Source: Azotobacter salinestris
GTDB taxonomy: Bacteria; Pseudomonadota; Gammaproteobacteria; Pseudomonadales; Pseudomonadaceae
Assembly (NCBI RefSeq): GCF_009363155.1
Contig: NZ_CP045302.1
Coordinates: 3,703,001 to 3,767,000 of the forward strand
Length of the DNA: 64,000 nucleotides
Reading direction: 5' to 3'
Below are positions 47,586 through 55,632 of this stretch, piece after piece (positions within the stretch are counted from its first letter, which is position 1; the number at the start of each line of letters is the position of its first letter). Position numbers and translations under genes: made by a program. The notes below the pieces were generated by a model that saw only the letters and a program-made list of their open reading frames with translations, was not told the DNA's origin and ran no database searches.

Positions 47586-48457
47586 TGAGCGCATTCATTG
47601 CAGCAAGACTGCGCCCGAGCCTGGCCGAGCGGCTCGCCGACCTCGCCGTGCAGGCGCTGATCGACGAGGCCGACCTGTCGCCCAAGCCGGCGCTGGTCGA
47701 CCGCCGTGGCAGCGGCGCGCACCGCGACCTCGACCTGAAGCTGATGCACGCCTCGGCGCGCGCGCTGTGGCCGGCCTTCCACGCCATGGCCGAGGCCGGC
47801 GACGCCGAACTCGGCCTGCCCCTGCGCGAAACCATCGGCCGGCTCGGCCGCGAGGGCGAGGCGCGGATGCTGGCGGTCACCGGTGGGGTCAACACCCACC
47901 GCGGCGCGATTTGGGCACTCGGCCTCTTGGTCACCGCCGCCGCGCTCGAACCGCAGCAAGGATCAGCGGAGCAGGTGAGCCTGCGCGCCGCGCGGCTGGC
48001 CTGGCTGGAGGACCGGCAGAGGCCGGCGCAGGCGCCCAGCCACGGCGAGCGCGTGCGCCAGCGCTATGGCGTGCGCGGCGCGCGGGAAGAGGCCCGGTGC
48101 GGCTTCCCCGGCGCGCTCCAGCACGGCCTGCCGCAGCTCCGGCGCAGCCGCGCAGCCGGCTTCGACGAGAACCACGCGCAGCTGGATGCGCTGCTGGCGA
48201 TCATGGCGCAGCTCGAAGATACCTGCGTGCTGCACCGCGCCGGCCTGGAAGGATTGGCCTGCATGCAGCACGGCGCCCGCGCGGTGCTCGATGCCGGTGG
48301 CAGCGCCACGCTGGCCGGTCGCCGCTGCCTCAAGGCGCTGGAGCACGACCTGCTGGCCCTCAACGCCTCGCCCGGCGGCGCCGCCGATCTGCTCGCCGCC
48401 ACCTTATTCCTCGACCGCCTGGAGCCGATGCTCGGGGCGCCGATTGGGAGCCTGTGA
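47585..48457 (+). CDS. mdcB: Triphosphoribosyl-dephospho-CoA synthase MdcB
   Basis: A 290-residue CitG-family enzyme making 2'-(5''-triphosphoribosyl)-3'-dephospho-CoA, the precursor of the MdcC prosthetic group. CitG landmarks are [19 protein letters not shown] near residue 28, [12 protein letters not shown] near 100 and [19 protein letters not shown] near 200. An in-frame GTG one codon before ATG 47585 is possible. It is coupled to mdcA by TGATG. It works with MdcG, encoded four genes downstream. Confidence 0.94.
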   Translation: MSAFIAARLRPSLAERLADLAVQALIDEADLSPKPALVDRRGSGAHRDLDLKLMHASARALWPAFHAMAEAGDAELGLPLRETIGRLGREGEARMLAVTGGVNTHRGAIWALGLLVTAAALEPQQGSAEQVSLRAARLAWLEDRQRPAQAPSHGERVRQRYGVRGAREEARCGFPGALQHGLPQLRRSRAAGFDENHAQLDALLAIMAQLEDTCVLHRAGLEGLACMQHGARAVLDAGGSATLAGRRCLKALEHDLLALNASPGGAADLLAATLFLDRLEPMLGAPIGSL

Positions 48458-48459
48458 AT

Positions 48460-48759
48460 ATGGAAACCCTGTCCTTCGAATTTCCCGCCGGCCAGCCGGC
48501 CCGTCAGCGGGCCCAGGTGGGCTGCGTCGGCTCCGGCGACCTGGAGGTGCTGCTCGAGCCCGGCCCGGCCGGTCGCCTGAGCATCCAGGTGGTCACCTCG
48601 GTGAACGGCAGCGCCGAGCGCTGGCGCCACCTGTTCGAGCGCATGTTCGCCGGTAGCAACCCGCCGGCCCTGAACGTCGATATTCACGATTTCGGCGCCA
48701 CCCCCGGTGTGGTGCGCCTGCGCCTGGAACAGGCGCTGGAGGAACTGAGCGATGTCTGA
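48460..48759 (+). CDS. mdcC: Malonate decarboxylase acyl carrier protein (delta subunit)
   Basis: A 99-residue carrier that holds malonyl and acetyl groups as thioesters on a dephospho-CoA arm. The attachment serine is expected in VGCVGSGDLEVLLEP near residue 25, the CitD/MdcC pattern. ATG 48460 lies two bases after the mdcB stop. The 3' end overlaps mdcD by eight bases. Its length is usual for the family. Confidence 0.93.
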   Translation: METLSFEFPAGQPARQRAQVGCVGSGDLEVLLEPGPAGRLSIQVVTSVNGSAERWRHLFERMFAGSNPPALNVDIHDFGATPGVVRLRLEQALEELSDV

Positions 48760-49597
48760 CCTGAATGCACTGCTGCACAGCCGCAGCTTCGTCGAACTGG
48801 GCGCCCGCCAGCGCGCCAGGGCACTCCTGGACCCGGGCAGCCTGCGCGAGCTGCTCGACCCCTTCGCCCGGCTCAAGTCGCCCTGGCTGGAGGGCCAGGG
48901 CATCGTCGCCCAGGCCGACGACGGCGTGGTAGTGGCCAAGGGCAGCCTCGGCGGGCGCCCGGCGGTGCTCGCCGCCATCGAGGGCGGCTTCCAGGGCGGC
49001 AGCCTCGGCGAGGTGGGCGGCGCGAAGATCGCCGGCGCCCTGGAGCTGGCCGCCGAGGACAACCGCCAGGGCATCCCGACCTGTGCCGTGCTGCTGCTGG
49101 AGACCGGCGGCGTGCGCCTGCAGGAGGCCAACCTGGGCCTCGCCGCCATCGCCGAGGTGCAGGCGGCCATCGTCGAGCTGCGCCAGTACCAGCCGGTGAT
49201 CGGCGTCATCGCCGGCCCGGTGGGCTGCTTCGGCGGCATGTCGATCGCCGCCGCGCTCTGCAGCCACCTGCTGGTCACCCGCGAGGCGCGCCTGGGCCTC
49301 AACGGCCCGCAGGTGATCGAGCAGGAGGCCGGCCTCGAGGAGTACGACTCGCGCGACCGTCCGTTCATCTGGAGCCTGACCGGCGGCGAGCAGCGCTTCG
49401 CCTGCGGGCTGGTCGACGCCTACGTCGCCGACGACGCGCAGGCCATCCGCGAACGGCTGCTGGGCATTCTCGAACGGCCCGGCGACGCCCTGCCGCGCAG
49501 CCGCCAGTATCCGCGCTTCCTCGACCTGCTCGGCCGCTATGACTCCGCGCCGCAAGCCGACGCCGTGCGCGCCCTCTACCAAGGAGACCAGGCATGA
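48752..49597 (+). CDS. mdcD: Malonate decarboxylase beta subunit
   Basis: A 281-residue carboxyltransferase-fold subunit that, with MdcE, decarboxylates malonyl-S-ACP. The crotonase-like core shows GGFQGGSLGEVGGAKIAGAL near residue 75, LLLETGGVRLQEAN near 112 and GPVGCFGGMSIAAALCS near 155. It overlaps both neighbours, by eight bases with mdcC and four with mdcE. It lacks a biotin-linked partner, which indicates the sodium-independent, biotin-free type of malonate decarboxylase. Confidence 0.95.
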   Translation: MSDLNALLHSRSFVELGARQRARALLDPGSLRELLDPFARLKSPWLEGQGIVAQADDGVVVAKGSLGGRPAVLAAIEGGFQGGSLGEVGGAKIAGALELAAEDNRQGIPTCAVLLLETGGVRLQEANLGLAAIAEVQAAIVELRQYQPVIGVIAGPVGCFGGMSIAAALCSHLLVTREARLGLNGPQVIEQEAGLEEYDSRDRPFIWSLTGGEQRFACGLVDAYVADDAQAIRERLLGILERPGDALPRSRQYPRFLDLLGRYDSAPQADAVRALYQGDQA

Positions 49598-50400
49598 GCA
49601 CCGTCCTCTCGCAACGCGGCCTGAACTGGTTGCGCGCCCTCACCGGCAATGCCGCCGGGCAGCCGGGCTACCCGGCCTCGCTGAAGGTGGTCGATGCTCC
49701 GCTGGCCGGCCGCCCGGCCCGTTACCTCGCCGTGGTGCCGGATGCGGACAACCGCTTTCCGCGTGCCCGCAGCGGCGAGGTCGGCCTGCTCGAAGGCTGG
49801 AGCCTGGGCCGCGCGCTGGACGAGGTGATCGCCGCCGATCGCGACGCGCCGGTCAAGCGCCCGGTGGTCGCCGTGGTCGACGTGCCCAGCCAGGCCTACG
49901 GCCGCCGCGAGGAGGCTCTCGGCATCCATCAGGCGCTGGCCGGCGCGGTGGACGGCTACGCCCGCGCCCGTCTGGCCGGGCATCCGGTGATCGCCCTTTT
50001 GGTCGGCAAGGCCATGTCCGGTGCCTTCCTCGCCCACGGCTACCAGGCCAACCGCATCGTCGCCCTGCGCGATCCGGGGGTGATGGTTCACGCCATGGGC
50101 AAGGAGTCCGCCGCGCGGGTCACCCTGCGCACGGTCGACGAGCTGGAAGCCTTCGCCGCCAGGGTGCCGCCGATGGCCTACGACCTCGACAGCTACGCCT
50201 CCCTCGGCCTGCTCTGGGAAAGCCTGTCGGTGGAGCGCATCGAGCAGCCGGGCGCGGAGGATCTGGCACGCGTACGGGCCTGCCTGGAACAGGCCGAGGC
50301 CGACATCCGTGCCACCGGCAGCGATCTGCGCGGCCGCCTCGGCGCGGCCAACCGCGCCGCCTCGCGCCGGGTGCGCGAGCTGCTGCGCGCGCAGTGGTAG
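49594..50400 (+). CDS. mdcE: Malonate decarboxylase gamma subunit
   Basis: A 268-residue partner of MdcD in the decarboxylase. Recognised by VVDVPSQAYGRREEALGIHQ near residue 90, LLVGKAMSGAFLAHGYQANR near 132 and DPGVMVHAMGKESAARVTLR near 158. The ATGA overlap with mdcD points to equimolar synthesis. The C-terminal tail is arginine-rich (NRAASRRVRELLRAQW). It ends 17 bp before the likely mdcG start. Confidence 0.95.
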   Translation: MSTVLSQRGLNWLRALTGNAAGQPGYPASLKVVDAPLAGRPARYLAVVPDADNRFPRARSGEVGLLEGWSLGRALDEVIAADRDAPVKRPVVAVVDVPSQAYGRREEALGIHQALAGAVDGYARARLAGHPVIALLVGKAMSGAFLAHGYQANRIVALRDPGVMVHAMGKESAARVTLRTVDELEAFAARVPPMAYDLDSYASLGLLWESLSVERIEQPGAEDLARVRACLEQAEADIRATGSDLRGRLGAANRAASRRVRELLRAQW

Positions 50401-50417
50401 GCCGCGGGGTGGCTGCC

Positions 50418-51074
50418 ATGGGCGAAGCGACGATGCATCACGGGGCGGGCGGATTGCCCCGGCCCCACGACCTGCTCTGGGGCGCGGGCGCCGACTGGCT
50501 GGAGGCCGGTGCGCCGGACTGGGCCCGCGCGGTGCTCGCCGCCGGCCTGCCGGTGGTGGTGCGCCGCGCACCGGCGCGCGACGGCTGGATCGCCGTGGGT
50601 GTGCGCGGGCAGGGGCGCGAGCGGCGTCACGCCACCTGGATGCCGCGGACGGCGGTCCGCCGCTGCGTGCCGCCGGAGCAACTGACCGGCGGCGGGGAAC
50701 GGGAAGGCCTCTGCGCGCCGCTGCGCGCCCTGGCCCTGCTGCAGCCGCAACTGGATGCGCTGTGCCGCCAGCACGGACTGGCCTGGGGGGTGACCGGCGG
50801 CGCCGGTTACCAGCTGGCCACCGGCGTGACGGTGCTGAACGAGGGCAGCGATCTCGACCTGCTGCTGCGCGTGCCCCGGCCGCTGCAGCGCCGGCAGGCG
50901 CAGGCCCTCATGGAGCGGCTGGAGCAGCTGCCGTGCCGGGTCGACCTGCAGCTGGAAACCCCGGCCGGCGCCGTCGCCCTGCGCGAGTGGGCGAGCGCCG
51001 CGGCGCGGGTGCTGCTCAAGGCCGGCAATGGCGCGCGGCTGGTCGGCGATCCCTGGCGGGAGGTGGCGGCATGA
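50418..51074 (+). CDS. mdcG: Phosphoribosyl-dephospho-CoA transferase MdcG
   Basis: A 218-residue nucleotidyltransferase that attaches the prosthetic group to MdcC. The catalytic aspartates are in NEGSDLDLLLRV near residue 150, the pattern of CitX/MdcG enzymes, and VDLQLETPAGAVAL near 180 follows. ATG 50418 is used here; GTG 50409 and ATG 50433 are alternatives. The N-terminal PRPHDLLWG is usual for the family. It overlaps mdcH by four bases. Confidence 0.92.
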   Translation: MGEATMHHGAGGLPRPHDLLWGAGADWLEAGAPDWARAVLAAGLPVVVRRAPARDGWIAVGVRGQGRERRHATWMPRTAVRRCVPPEQLTGGGEREGLCAPLRALALLQPQLDALCRQHGLAWGVTGGAGYQLATGVTVLNEGSDLDLLLRVPRPLQRRQAQALMERLEQLPCRVDLQLETPAGAVALREWASAAARVLLKAGNGARLVGDPWREVAA

Positions 51075-52006
51075 GCAGTCTGTTCGCCTTTCCCGGCCAG
51101 GGCGCCCAGCAGCCGGGCATGCTCCACCAGTTGCCGGACGAACCCCTGGTGCGGGCCTGTCTGGAGGAGGCCAGCGACGCGCTGGGCGAGGACGTGCGGG
51201 CGCTGGACAGCGCCGAGGCTTTGGCGTCCACCCGCGCCGTGCAGCTCTGCCTGCTGCTCGCCGGGGTCGCCAGCGCCCGGCTGCTGCTGGCGCGCGGCGC
51301 GCGACCGGACTACGTCGCCGGGCTGTCGATCGGCGCCTACCCGGCGGCGGTGGTCGGCGGCGCGCTGGAGCTGGCCGATGCGGCGCGTCTGGTGGCCCTG
51401 CGCGGCGAGCTGATGGAGCGGGCCTGGCCGGGCGGTTATGGCATGACCGCCATCATGGGCCTCGGCATCGCCGAACTGGAGCCCTTGCTGGCGCGGGTCA
51501 ACGGCCCGGACAGCCCGGTGTTCCTGGCCAATGTCAACGCCGACAACCAGCTGGTGATCGCCGGCAGCGAGGCGGCCATGGCCGCGGTCGGCGAGCTGGC
51601 CCGCGGCATCGGCGCCGGCGCGGCGCGGCGCCTGGCGGTCAGCGTGCCCTCGCACTGCGCGCTGCTGGCCGAGCCGGCGGCGCAACTGGCCGAGGCCTTC
51701 GCCGGGGTGACGCTGCGCCGCCCGGCGCTGCGCTACCTGAGCGGCAGCTCGGCGCGTCTGGTGCTGGATCCCGAGGCGCTGCGCGACGACCTGACCTTCA
51801 ACATGTGCCGCGTGGTCGACTGGCGGGGTACCCTGCGCAATGCCTACGAGCGTGGCGTGCGCCTGCACGTCGAGCTGTCGCCCGGCACGGTGCTCAGCGG
51901 CCTGGCGCGGCGGGTGATCCGCCAGGGCGCCGTGGTCGCCTTCCAGGGCGCCCGCCTCGACACGCTGGACGCGCTGCTGCGCGAGGAGGGCTGCCTCGAC
52001 CGTTGA
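51071..52006 (+). CDS. mdcH: Malonyl-CoA:ACP transacylase MdcH
   Basis: A 311-residue acyltransferase that charges the MdcC carrier with malonate. It begins LFAFPGQGAQQPGML; the nucleophilic serine is in AGLSIGAYPAAVV near residue 90 (GLSIG where FabD has GHSLG); the His is in VSVPSHCALL near 197; QLVIAG is near 160. It is the last enzyme gene of the operon. A 52-bp gap with an AATAACA stretch leads to the transporter genes. Confidence 0.93.
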   Translation: MSSLFAFPGQGAQQPGMLHQLPDEPLVRACLEEASDALGEDVRALDSAEALASTRAVQLCLLLAGVASARLLLARGARPDYVAGLSIGAYPAAVVGGALELADAARLVALRGELMERAWPGGYGMTAIMGLGIAELEPLLARVNGPDSPVFLANVNADNQLVIAGSEAAMAAVGELARGIGAGAARRLAVSVPSHCALLAEPAAQLAEAFAGVTLRRPALRYLSGSSARLVLDPEALRDDLTFNMCRVVDWRGTLRNAYERGVRLHVELSPGTVLSGLARRVIRQGAVVAFQGARLDTLDALLREEGCLDR

Positions 52007-52058
52007 CCGCCACTGCCTGCACGACAAGAACAATATTTTTCCAGACAGGACAATAACA

Positions 52059-52484
52059 ATGATCATCTACGGTGTTGCTTTGCTCTCCATCTGCACCCTG
52101 GCCGGCCTGTTCGTCGGCGACCTGCTCGGCGTGCTCCTCGGCGTTCCCTCCAATGTCGGCGGTGTCGGCATCGCCATGATCCTGCTGATCTTCGGCGGCG
52201 GCTACCTGAGCAAGCGCGGCCTGCTCGCCGGCAAGACCGAGCAGGGCATCGAGTTCTGGAGCGCCATCTACATCCCCATCGTGGTCGCCATGGCCGCCCA
52301 GCAGAACGTGGTCGGCGCGCTGGACAGCGGTCCGGTGGCGATCCTCGCCGGCCTCGCCGCGGTCAGCCTGAGCTTCGCCATGGTGCCGGTGCTGGACAAG
52401 CTCGGTCGCCCGGACGCCGCCGCCGAAAAAAAGCCGCATGAGCCGGGCAGTGCCGCCCAGGCCACCGCCAGCGTGCAGAGGTAA
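52059..52484 (+). CDS. mdcL: Malonate transporter subunit MdcL (MadL)
   Basis: A 141-residue inner-membrane protein with four hydrophobic helices, one half of the two-component malonate:proton/sodium importer. The sequence GVALLSICTLAGLFVGDLLG at the N-terminus and GVPSNVGGVGIAMILLI near residue 28 are typical of MadL. EFWSAIYIPIVVAMAAQQNV is near 67. A polar Ala/Glu-rich tail follows. The stop lies five bases before mdcM. Confidence 0.93.
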   Translation: MIIYGVALLSICTLAGLFVGDLLGVLLGVPSNVGGVGIAMILLIFGGGYLSKRGLLAGKTEQGIEFWSAIYIPIVVAMAAQQNVVGALDSGPVAILAGLAAVSLSFAMVPVLDKLGRPDAAAEKKPHEPGSAAQATASVQR

Positions 52485-52489
52485 GCGCC

Positions 52490-53256
52490 ATGATCATCGA
52501 ATCCTTGACCAAGGTGCTCAACGGCTACGGCCTGATCAGCGGCTTCGCGGTAATCGGCGCGACCATGTGGCTGTCCTACTGGCTGTCTGCGAAATTCACC
52601 CGGGGGCGTCTGCACGGTTCGGCCATCGCCATTCTCCTCGGCCTGGTGCTGTCCTATGTCGGCGGGCTGTACAGCGGCGGCCAGAAGGGCCTGGTGGACA
52701 TCCCGCTGCTGTCCGGCATCGGCATCCTCGGCGGCGCCATGCTGCGCGACTTCGCGATCATCGCCACCGCCTTCGGCGTCAACCCGGAGGAGCTCAAGCA
52801 GGCCGGCGTCAGCGGGGTGATCGCCCTGGTCCTCGGCGTCTTCGTCTCGTTCTTCGCCGGCGCGGCCGTGGCCTTCGCCTTCGGCTATACCGATGCGGTC
52901 AGCCTGACCACCATCGGCACCGGCGCGGTGACCTACATCGTCGGCCCGGTGACCGGCGCGGCGCTGGGGGCCAGTTCCGAGGTGATGGCCCTGTCGATCG
53001 CCGCCGGCCTGATCAAGGCCATGGTGGTGATGGTGGCCACGCCCTTCGTCGCGCCGCTGATCGGGCTGAACAGCCCGCGCTCGGCGGTGATCTTCGGCGG
53101 CCTGATGGGCACCTCCAGCGGCGTGGCGGCCGGCCTGGCGGCCACCGATCCGAAGCTGGTGCCTACGGCTGCCTGACCGCGGCCTTCTACACCGCCCTCG
53201 GCTGCCTGCTCGGCCCGTCGCTGCTGTACTTCATGATGCGCGGCCTGTTCGGCTGA
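52490..53256 (+). pseudogene. mdcM: Malonate transporter subunit MdcM (MadM), frameshifted near its 3' end
   Basis: The large subunit of the malonate importer. Residues 1-224 read normally, with helices such as GSAIAILLGLVLSYVGGLYSGG and the SGIGILGGAMLRDFAI segment. At about 53162-53164 the frame breaks: the sequence reads through LVPTAA to an early stop. The next frame continues with YGCLTAAFYTALGCLLGPSL and ends at 53256, as expected for MadM. A single missing base after LVP explains this and would restore a 255-residue protein. It is either a real recent mutation losing the last helix or a sequencing error. Confidence 0.85.
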
Positions 53257-53289
53257 GCGCCTGTTCCATCCGTTACCGTCGCAACTTTC

Positions 53290-53315
53290 GGCCGCCGCGA
53301 GGCGGCCATGTTTTT
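53290..53315 (+). terminator. Terminator of the mdc operon
   Basis: The stem GGCCGCC (53290-53296) / GGCGGCC (53301-53307) closes a GCGA tetraloop and is followed by ATGTTTTT. It is 33 bp after the mdcM end, the right place to stop the operon before convergent mdcR. Confidence 0.8.
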
Positions 53316-53370
53316 CGCCTCGGGGCCCTCGGCGGACGGCATTTGCCCGGCCACTTCGTAGATTCGATGG

Positions 53371-53462
53371 CTCCCACCTTCCCGCGTGGGAGTCCCGCGG
53401 AGGGGGCTGCGTATCGACGTTGGCGATCCAGCGGGTTTTCGCGGCGAGGGTGCCGCTCCCAC
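53371..53462. repeat. REP-like palindromic sequence between mdcM and mdcR
   Basis: CTCCCAC (53371-53377) and GTGGGAG (53386-53392) form a hairpin, and a further GCTCCCAC occurs at 53455-53462 after a GC-rich stretch containing GCGGGTTTTCGCGGCGAGGG. GTGGGAGC/GCTCCCAC palindromes of this kind are common intergenic repeats in Pseudomonas-type genomes. Confidence 0.6.
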
Positions 53463-53478
53463 AGGTTGGAGGCCGCGT

Positions 53479-54396
53479 TCAGCCGTCACGCCGCTTGGCA
53501 TACATCCGGCACTCGGCGAGCAGGGCGAGCAGGTTGGGATCGCGCTCGCGGCTCTTCAAAAACACCACGCCGATCTGCTGCTGCATCCGGTAGCGCGCCT
53601 CGAGCGGGATCAGCCGCACGCGGTTCTCGTACACCGCGGCGATGCGCCCCGGCAGCAGGGCGTAGCCGACCCCGGAGCTGACCATGCTGAGCAGGGTGAA
53701 GATGTCGTTGACCTGCATCGCCACCTGGGGCGCGAAGCCGGCCTGCCGGAACACGCGCAACGCGTCCTGGTGGGTGGCGAAGCCCTGGGTCAGGGTGATG
53801 AAGGTGGCCTCGCGCAGCTCGGCCAGATCAACCTCGGCCTGGTTGGCGAAGGGCGAGTCGACCGGCACGGCGAGGAAGATGTCGTCGCGAAACAGCGGCA
53901 GCGACTCGCAGTCCGGATCGTTCACGCTGTCGTTGAGCGAGACCAGGATGGCGTCCAGCTCGAGGTTCTTCAGCCTGTACAGCAGGTCGATGTTGGAGCC
54001 GAGGATCAGGTCGATGTTCAGCGTGCTGCGCCGCAGCTTGAGGCCCATGATCAGCTGCGGCACGGTCTTCACCGTCAGCGAGTAGAGCGCGCCGAGCTTG
54101 AAGCGCTCGGCGGAGAAGCCGGCCGCCTCGCGGGTCAGGCGCACGGTGTCGAGCATGTCGGCGATCAGCTTCTGCGCGCGGTCCTCCAGCACATGGGCGC
54201 TCTCCAGGGGCGTCAGCTTGCGCCCCTCGCGCCTGAACAGCGGGCAGCGCAGGGCGTTCTCCAGCGAGTGCAGGGCGCGGTGCACGCTGACCGTGCTGGT
54301 GTCCAGCTCGGCGGCGGCGCGCGACAGGTTGCCGCTGCGCATGAAGGCCAGGAAGATTTCCAGCTTCTTGAAGGTCAGTTCTTCGTCGATCTGCAT
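53479..54396 (-). CDS. mdcR: LysR-family regulator of malonate catabolism MdcR
   Basis: A 305-residue LysR-type regulator. The HTH spans residues 8-65 (ELTFKKLEIFLAFMRSGNLS and STVSVHRALHSLENALRCPLF). The effector domain (90-295) starts FKLGALYSLTVKTVPQL and contains SSGVGYALLPGRIAAVYENR. It is convergent with the mdc operon, the usual position for mdcR, and would activate mdcA in response to malonate. The identification rests on both sequence type and context. Confidence 0.88.
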   Translation of the reverse strand: MQIDEELTFKKLEIFLAFMRSGNLSRAAAELDTSTVSVHRALHSLENALRCPLFRREGRKLTPLESAHVLEDRAQKLIADMLDTVRLTREAAGFSAERFKLGALYSLTVKTVPQLIMGLKLRRSTLNIDLILGSNIDLLYRLKNLELDAILVSLNDSVNDPDCESLPLFRDDIFLAVPVDSPFANQAEVDLAELREATFITLTQGFATHQDALRVFRQAGFAPQVAMQVNDIFTLLSMVSSGVGYALLPGRIAAVYENRVRLIPLEARYRMQQQIGVVFLKSRERDPNLLALLAECRMYAKRRDG

Positions 54397-54631
54397 GGGG
54401 CGTTACCGCTGGATGGATGGGCGGCCGCCTCCGGCGGCGGTTTCTCCGATCGTCCGTTCGAGTCTACCGGGCGCTTCGCCCGACGGGCAGCATCCGCCGC
54501 GGCAAATCGCCGGTTGCCGGCAATGCGAAACCTGCCGCATTATCCTCACTTTCCGTGAGGCCTCCCGGTCGCCCGAGAGGGTCGTGGTGGCTTCGGCTTT
54601 CATCCACCTTCAATCGATCAAGGAGAGGGGT

Positions 54632-55099
54632 GTGAACGAGATCCAGCGTTTCCTTGCCCATGCCATCCAGCTGGAGAAGGAGTCGTCCCGCCGCTATGCC
54701 GAGCTGGCCGAAGCCATGCAGAAACTCGGCAATGCCGAGGTGGCGGAGTTCTTCCAGCAGATGTCCCACTATTCCCGTCTGCACCAGCGCGAGGCCATGG
54801 AGCGCGGCGGCTTCCACGACCTGCCGAAGCTGGCGGCCGACGAGTACGACTGGCCCGAGGGCTCCAGCCCGGAGGCCGCCTGGGGCCCGGTAGACCCGGA
54901 CATCGACGTGCTCGGCGCCATGGCGCTGGCCATGCGCGGCGAGCAGCGCAGCCACGAGTACTACCAGAAGATCGCCGACGAAACCGCCGATCCGGAAGTG
55001 AAGGCGATGGCCACGGAGTTCGCCGACGAGGAGGCGGAGCATGTGGTGCAGTTGGATGTCTGGCATGCCAACCTGACCAAGCTGAGCGCCGCCGGCTGA
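54632..55099 (+). CDS. Ferritin-like (rubrerythrin-type) diiron protein
   Basis: A 155-residue four-helix protein. The start is GTG 54632 after AAGGAGAGGGG (NEIQRFLAHAIQLEKESSRR). Diiron ligands are probably the Glu in LEKESSRRYAELAEAM, the ExxH-type residues in MSHYSRLHQREAM, the Glu in MRGEQRSHEYY and the final FADEEAEHVVQL. No rubredoxin-type cysteines are present. Such proteins act in peroxide reduction or iron handling. It is followed by a 533-bp gap. Confidence 0.85.
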   Translation: MNEIQRFLAHAIQLEKESSRRYAELAEAMQKLGNAEVAEFFQQMSHYSRLHQREAMERGGFHDLPKLAADEYDWPEGSSPEAAWGPVDPDIDVLGAMALAMRGEQRSHEYYQKIADETADPEVKAMATEFADEEAEHVVQLDVWHANLTKLSAAG

Positions 55100-55632
55100 C
55101 CGCCGGGCCTGAACCCGCCGCTGTTCCCGGAGGCCGGACGAAGCGCAATGCGTCGTCCGGCCTCCGGTTTTCCGGGTGTCCGGAGCTTGTTCACGCTCTT
55201 TTTACATCGAGATAATGGCCCGCCGCGAGAGGCTCGTCAGCCGAGCGCGTGACGTTCGGCGCGGACGATTCGGACCCCCGGTCGGGCTCGCACCCCGTTC
55301 CACGCCAACCGCGGCGCGTTTCGCCGGTTCATCCAGGAGCGCCAGGGAGTGCCCCGGCAGCCTGGATGAACCGGCGTGCCGTGCAGCCCCCGCTTGACGG
55401 CCGCCCCAGGGCAGCCCGGGAGGCAGGGATATTCGCTGCAGGAAGAGGGTGTCGCCCGGCTCTCGCCGCAGAGCCACGAGCCTATCGAACGCAGGTCCGG
55501 GATTTCTTCAAGAGGTCGCACGCAGGAAGCCACGGCCGTTATCAATCAGGACGACGACCGGTGTTCGGGACGTGCCCGGGAGCCCGCATGGCTTCCTGGC
55601 CCCACAGCTTCTCAAACCTCTATGACGATTCA
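55100..55632. other. 533-bp intergenic region with a 16-bp inverted repeat
   Basis: No gene is supported here. A perfect 16-bp inverted repeat lies at 55322-55337 (CGCCGGTTCATCCAGG) and 55361-55376, around a 23-base loop, with no U-run after it, so it is not a standard terminator. The promoter of the following gene is likely between here and 55632. The palindrome could be a regulator site or a repetitive element. Confidence 0.55.

Noticed and set aside
45924..53256. Possibility that the mdc cluster is a biotin-dependent, sodium-pumping malonate decarboxylase
   Set aside because: No biotin carrier or membrane decarboxylase subunit (MadF/MadB type) is present; the gene set is that of the soluble MdcACDE enzyme with MadLM-type transporter.
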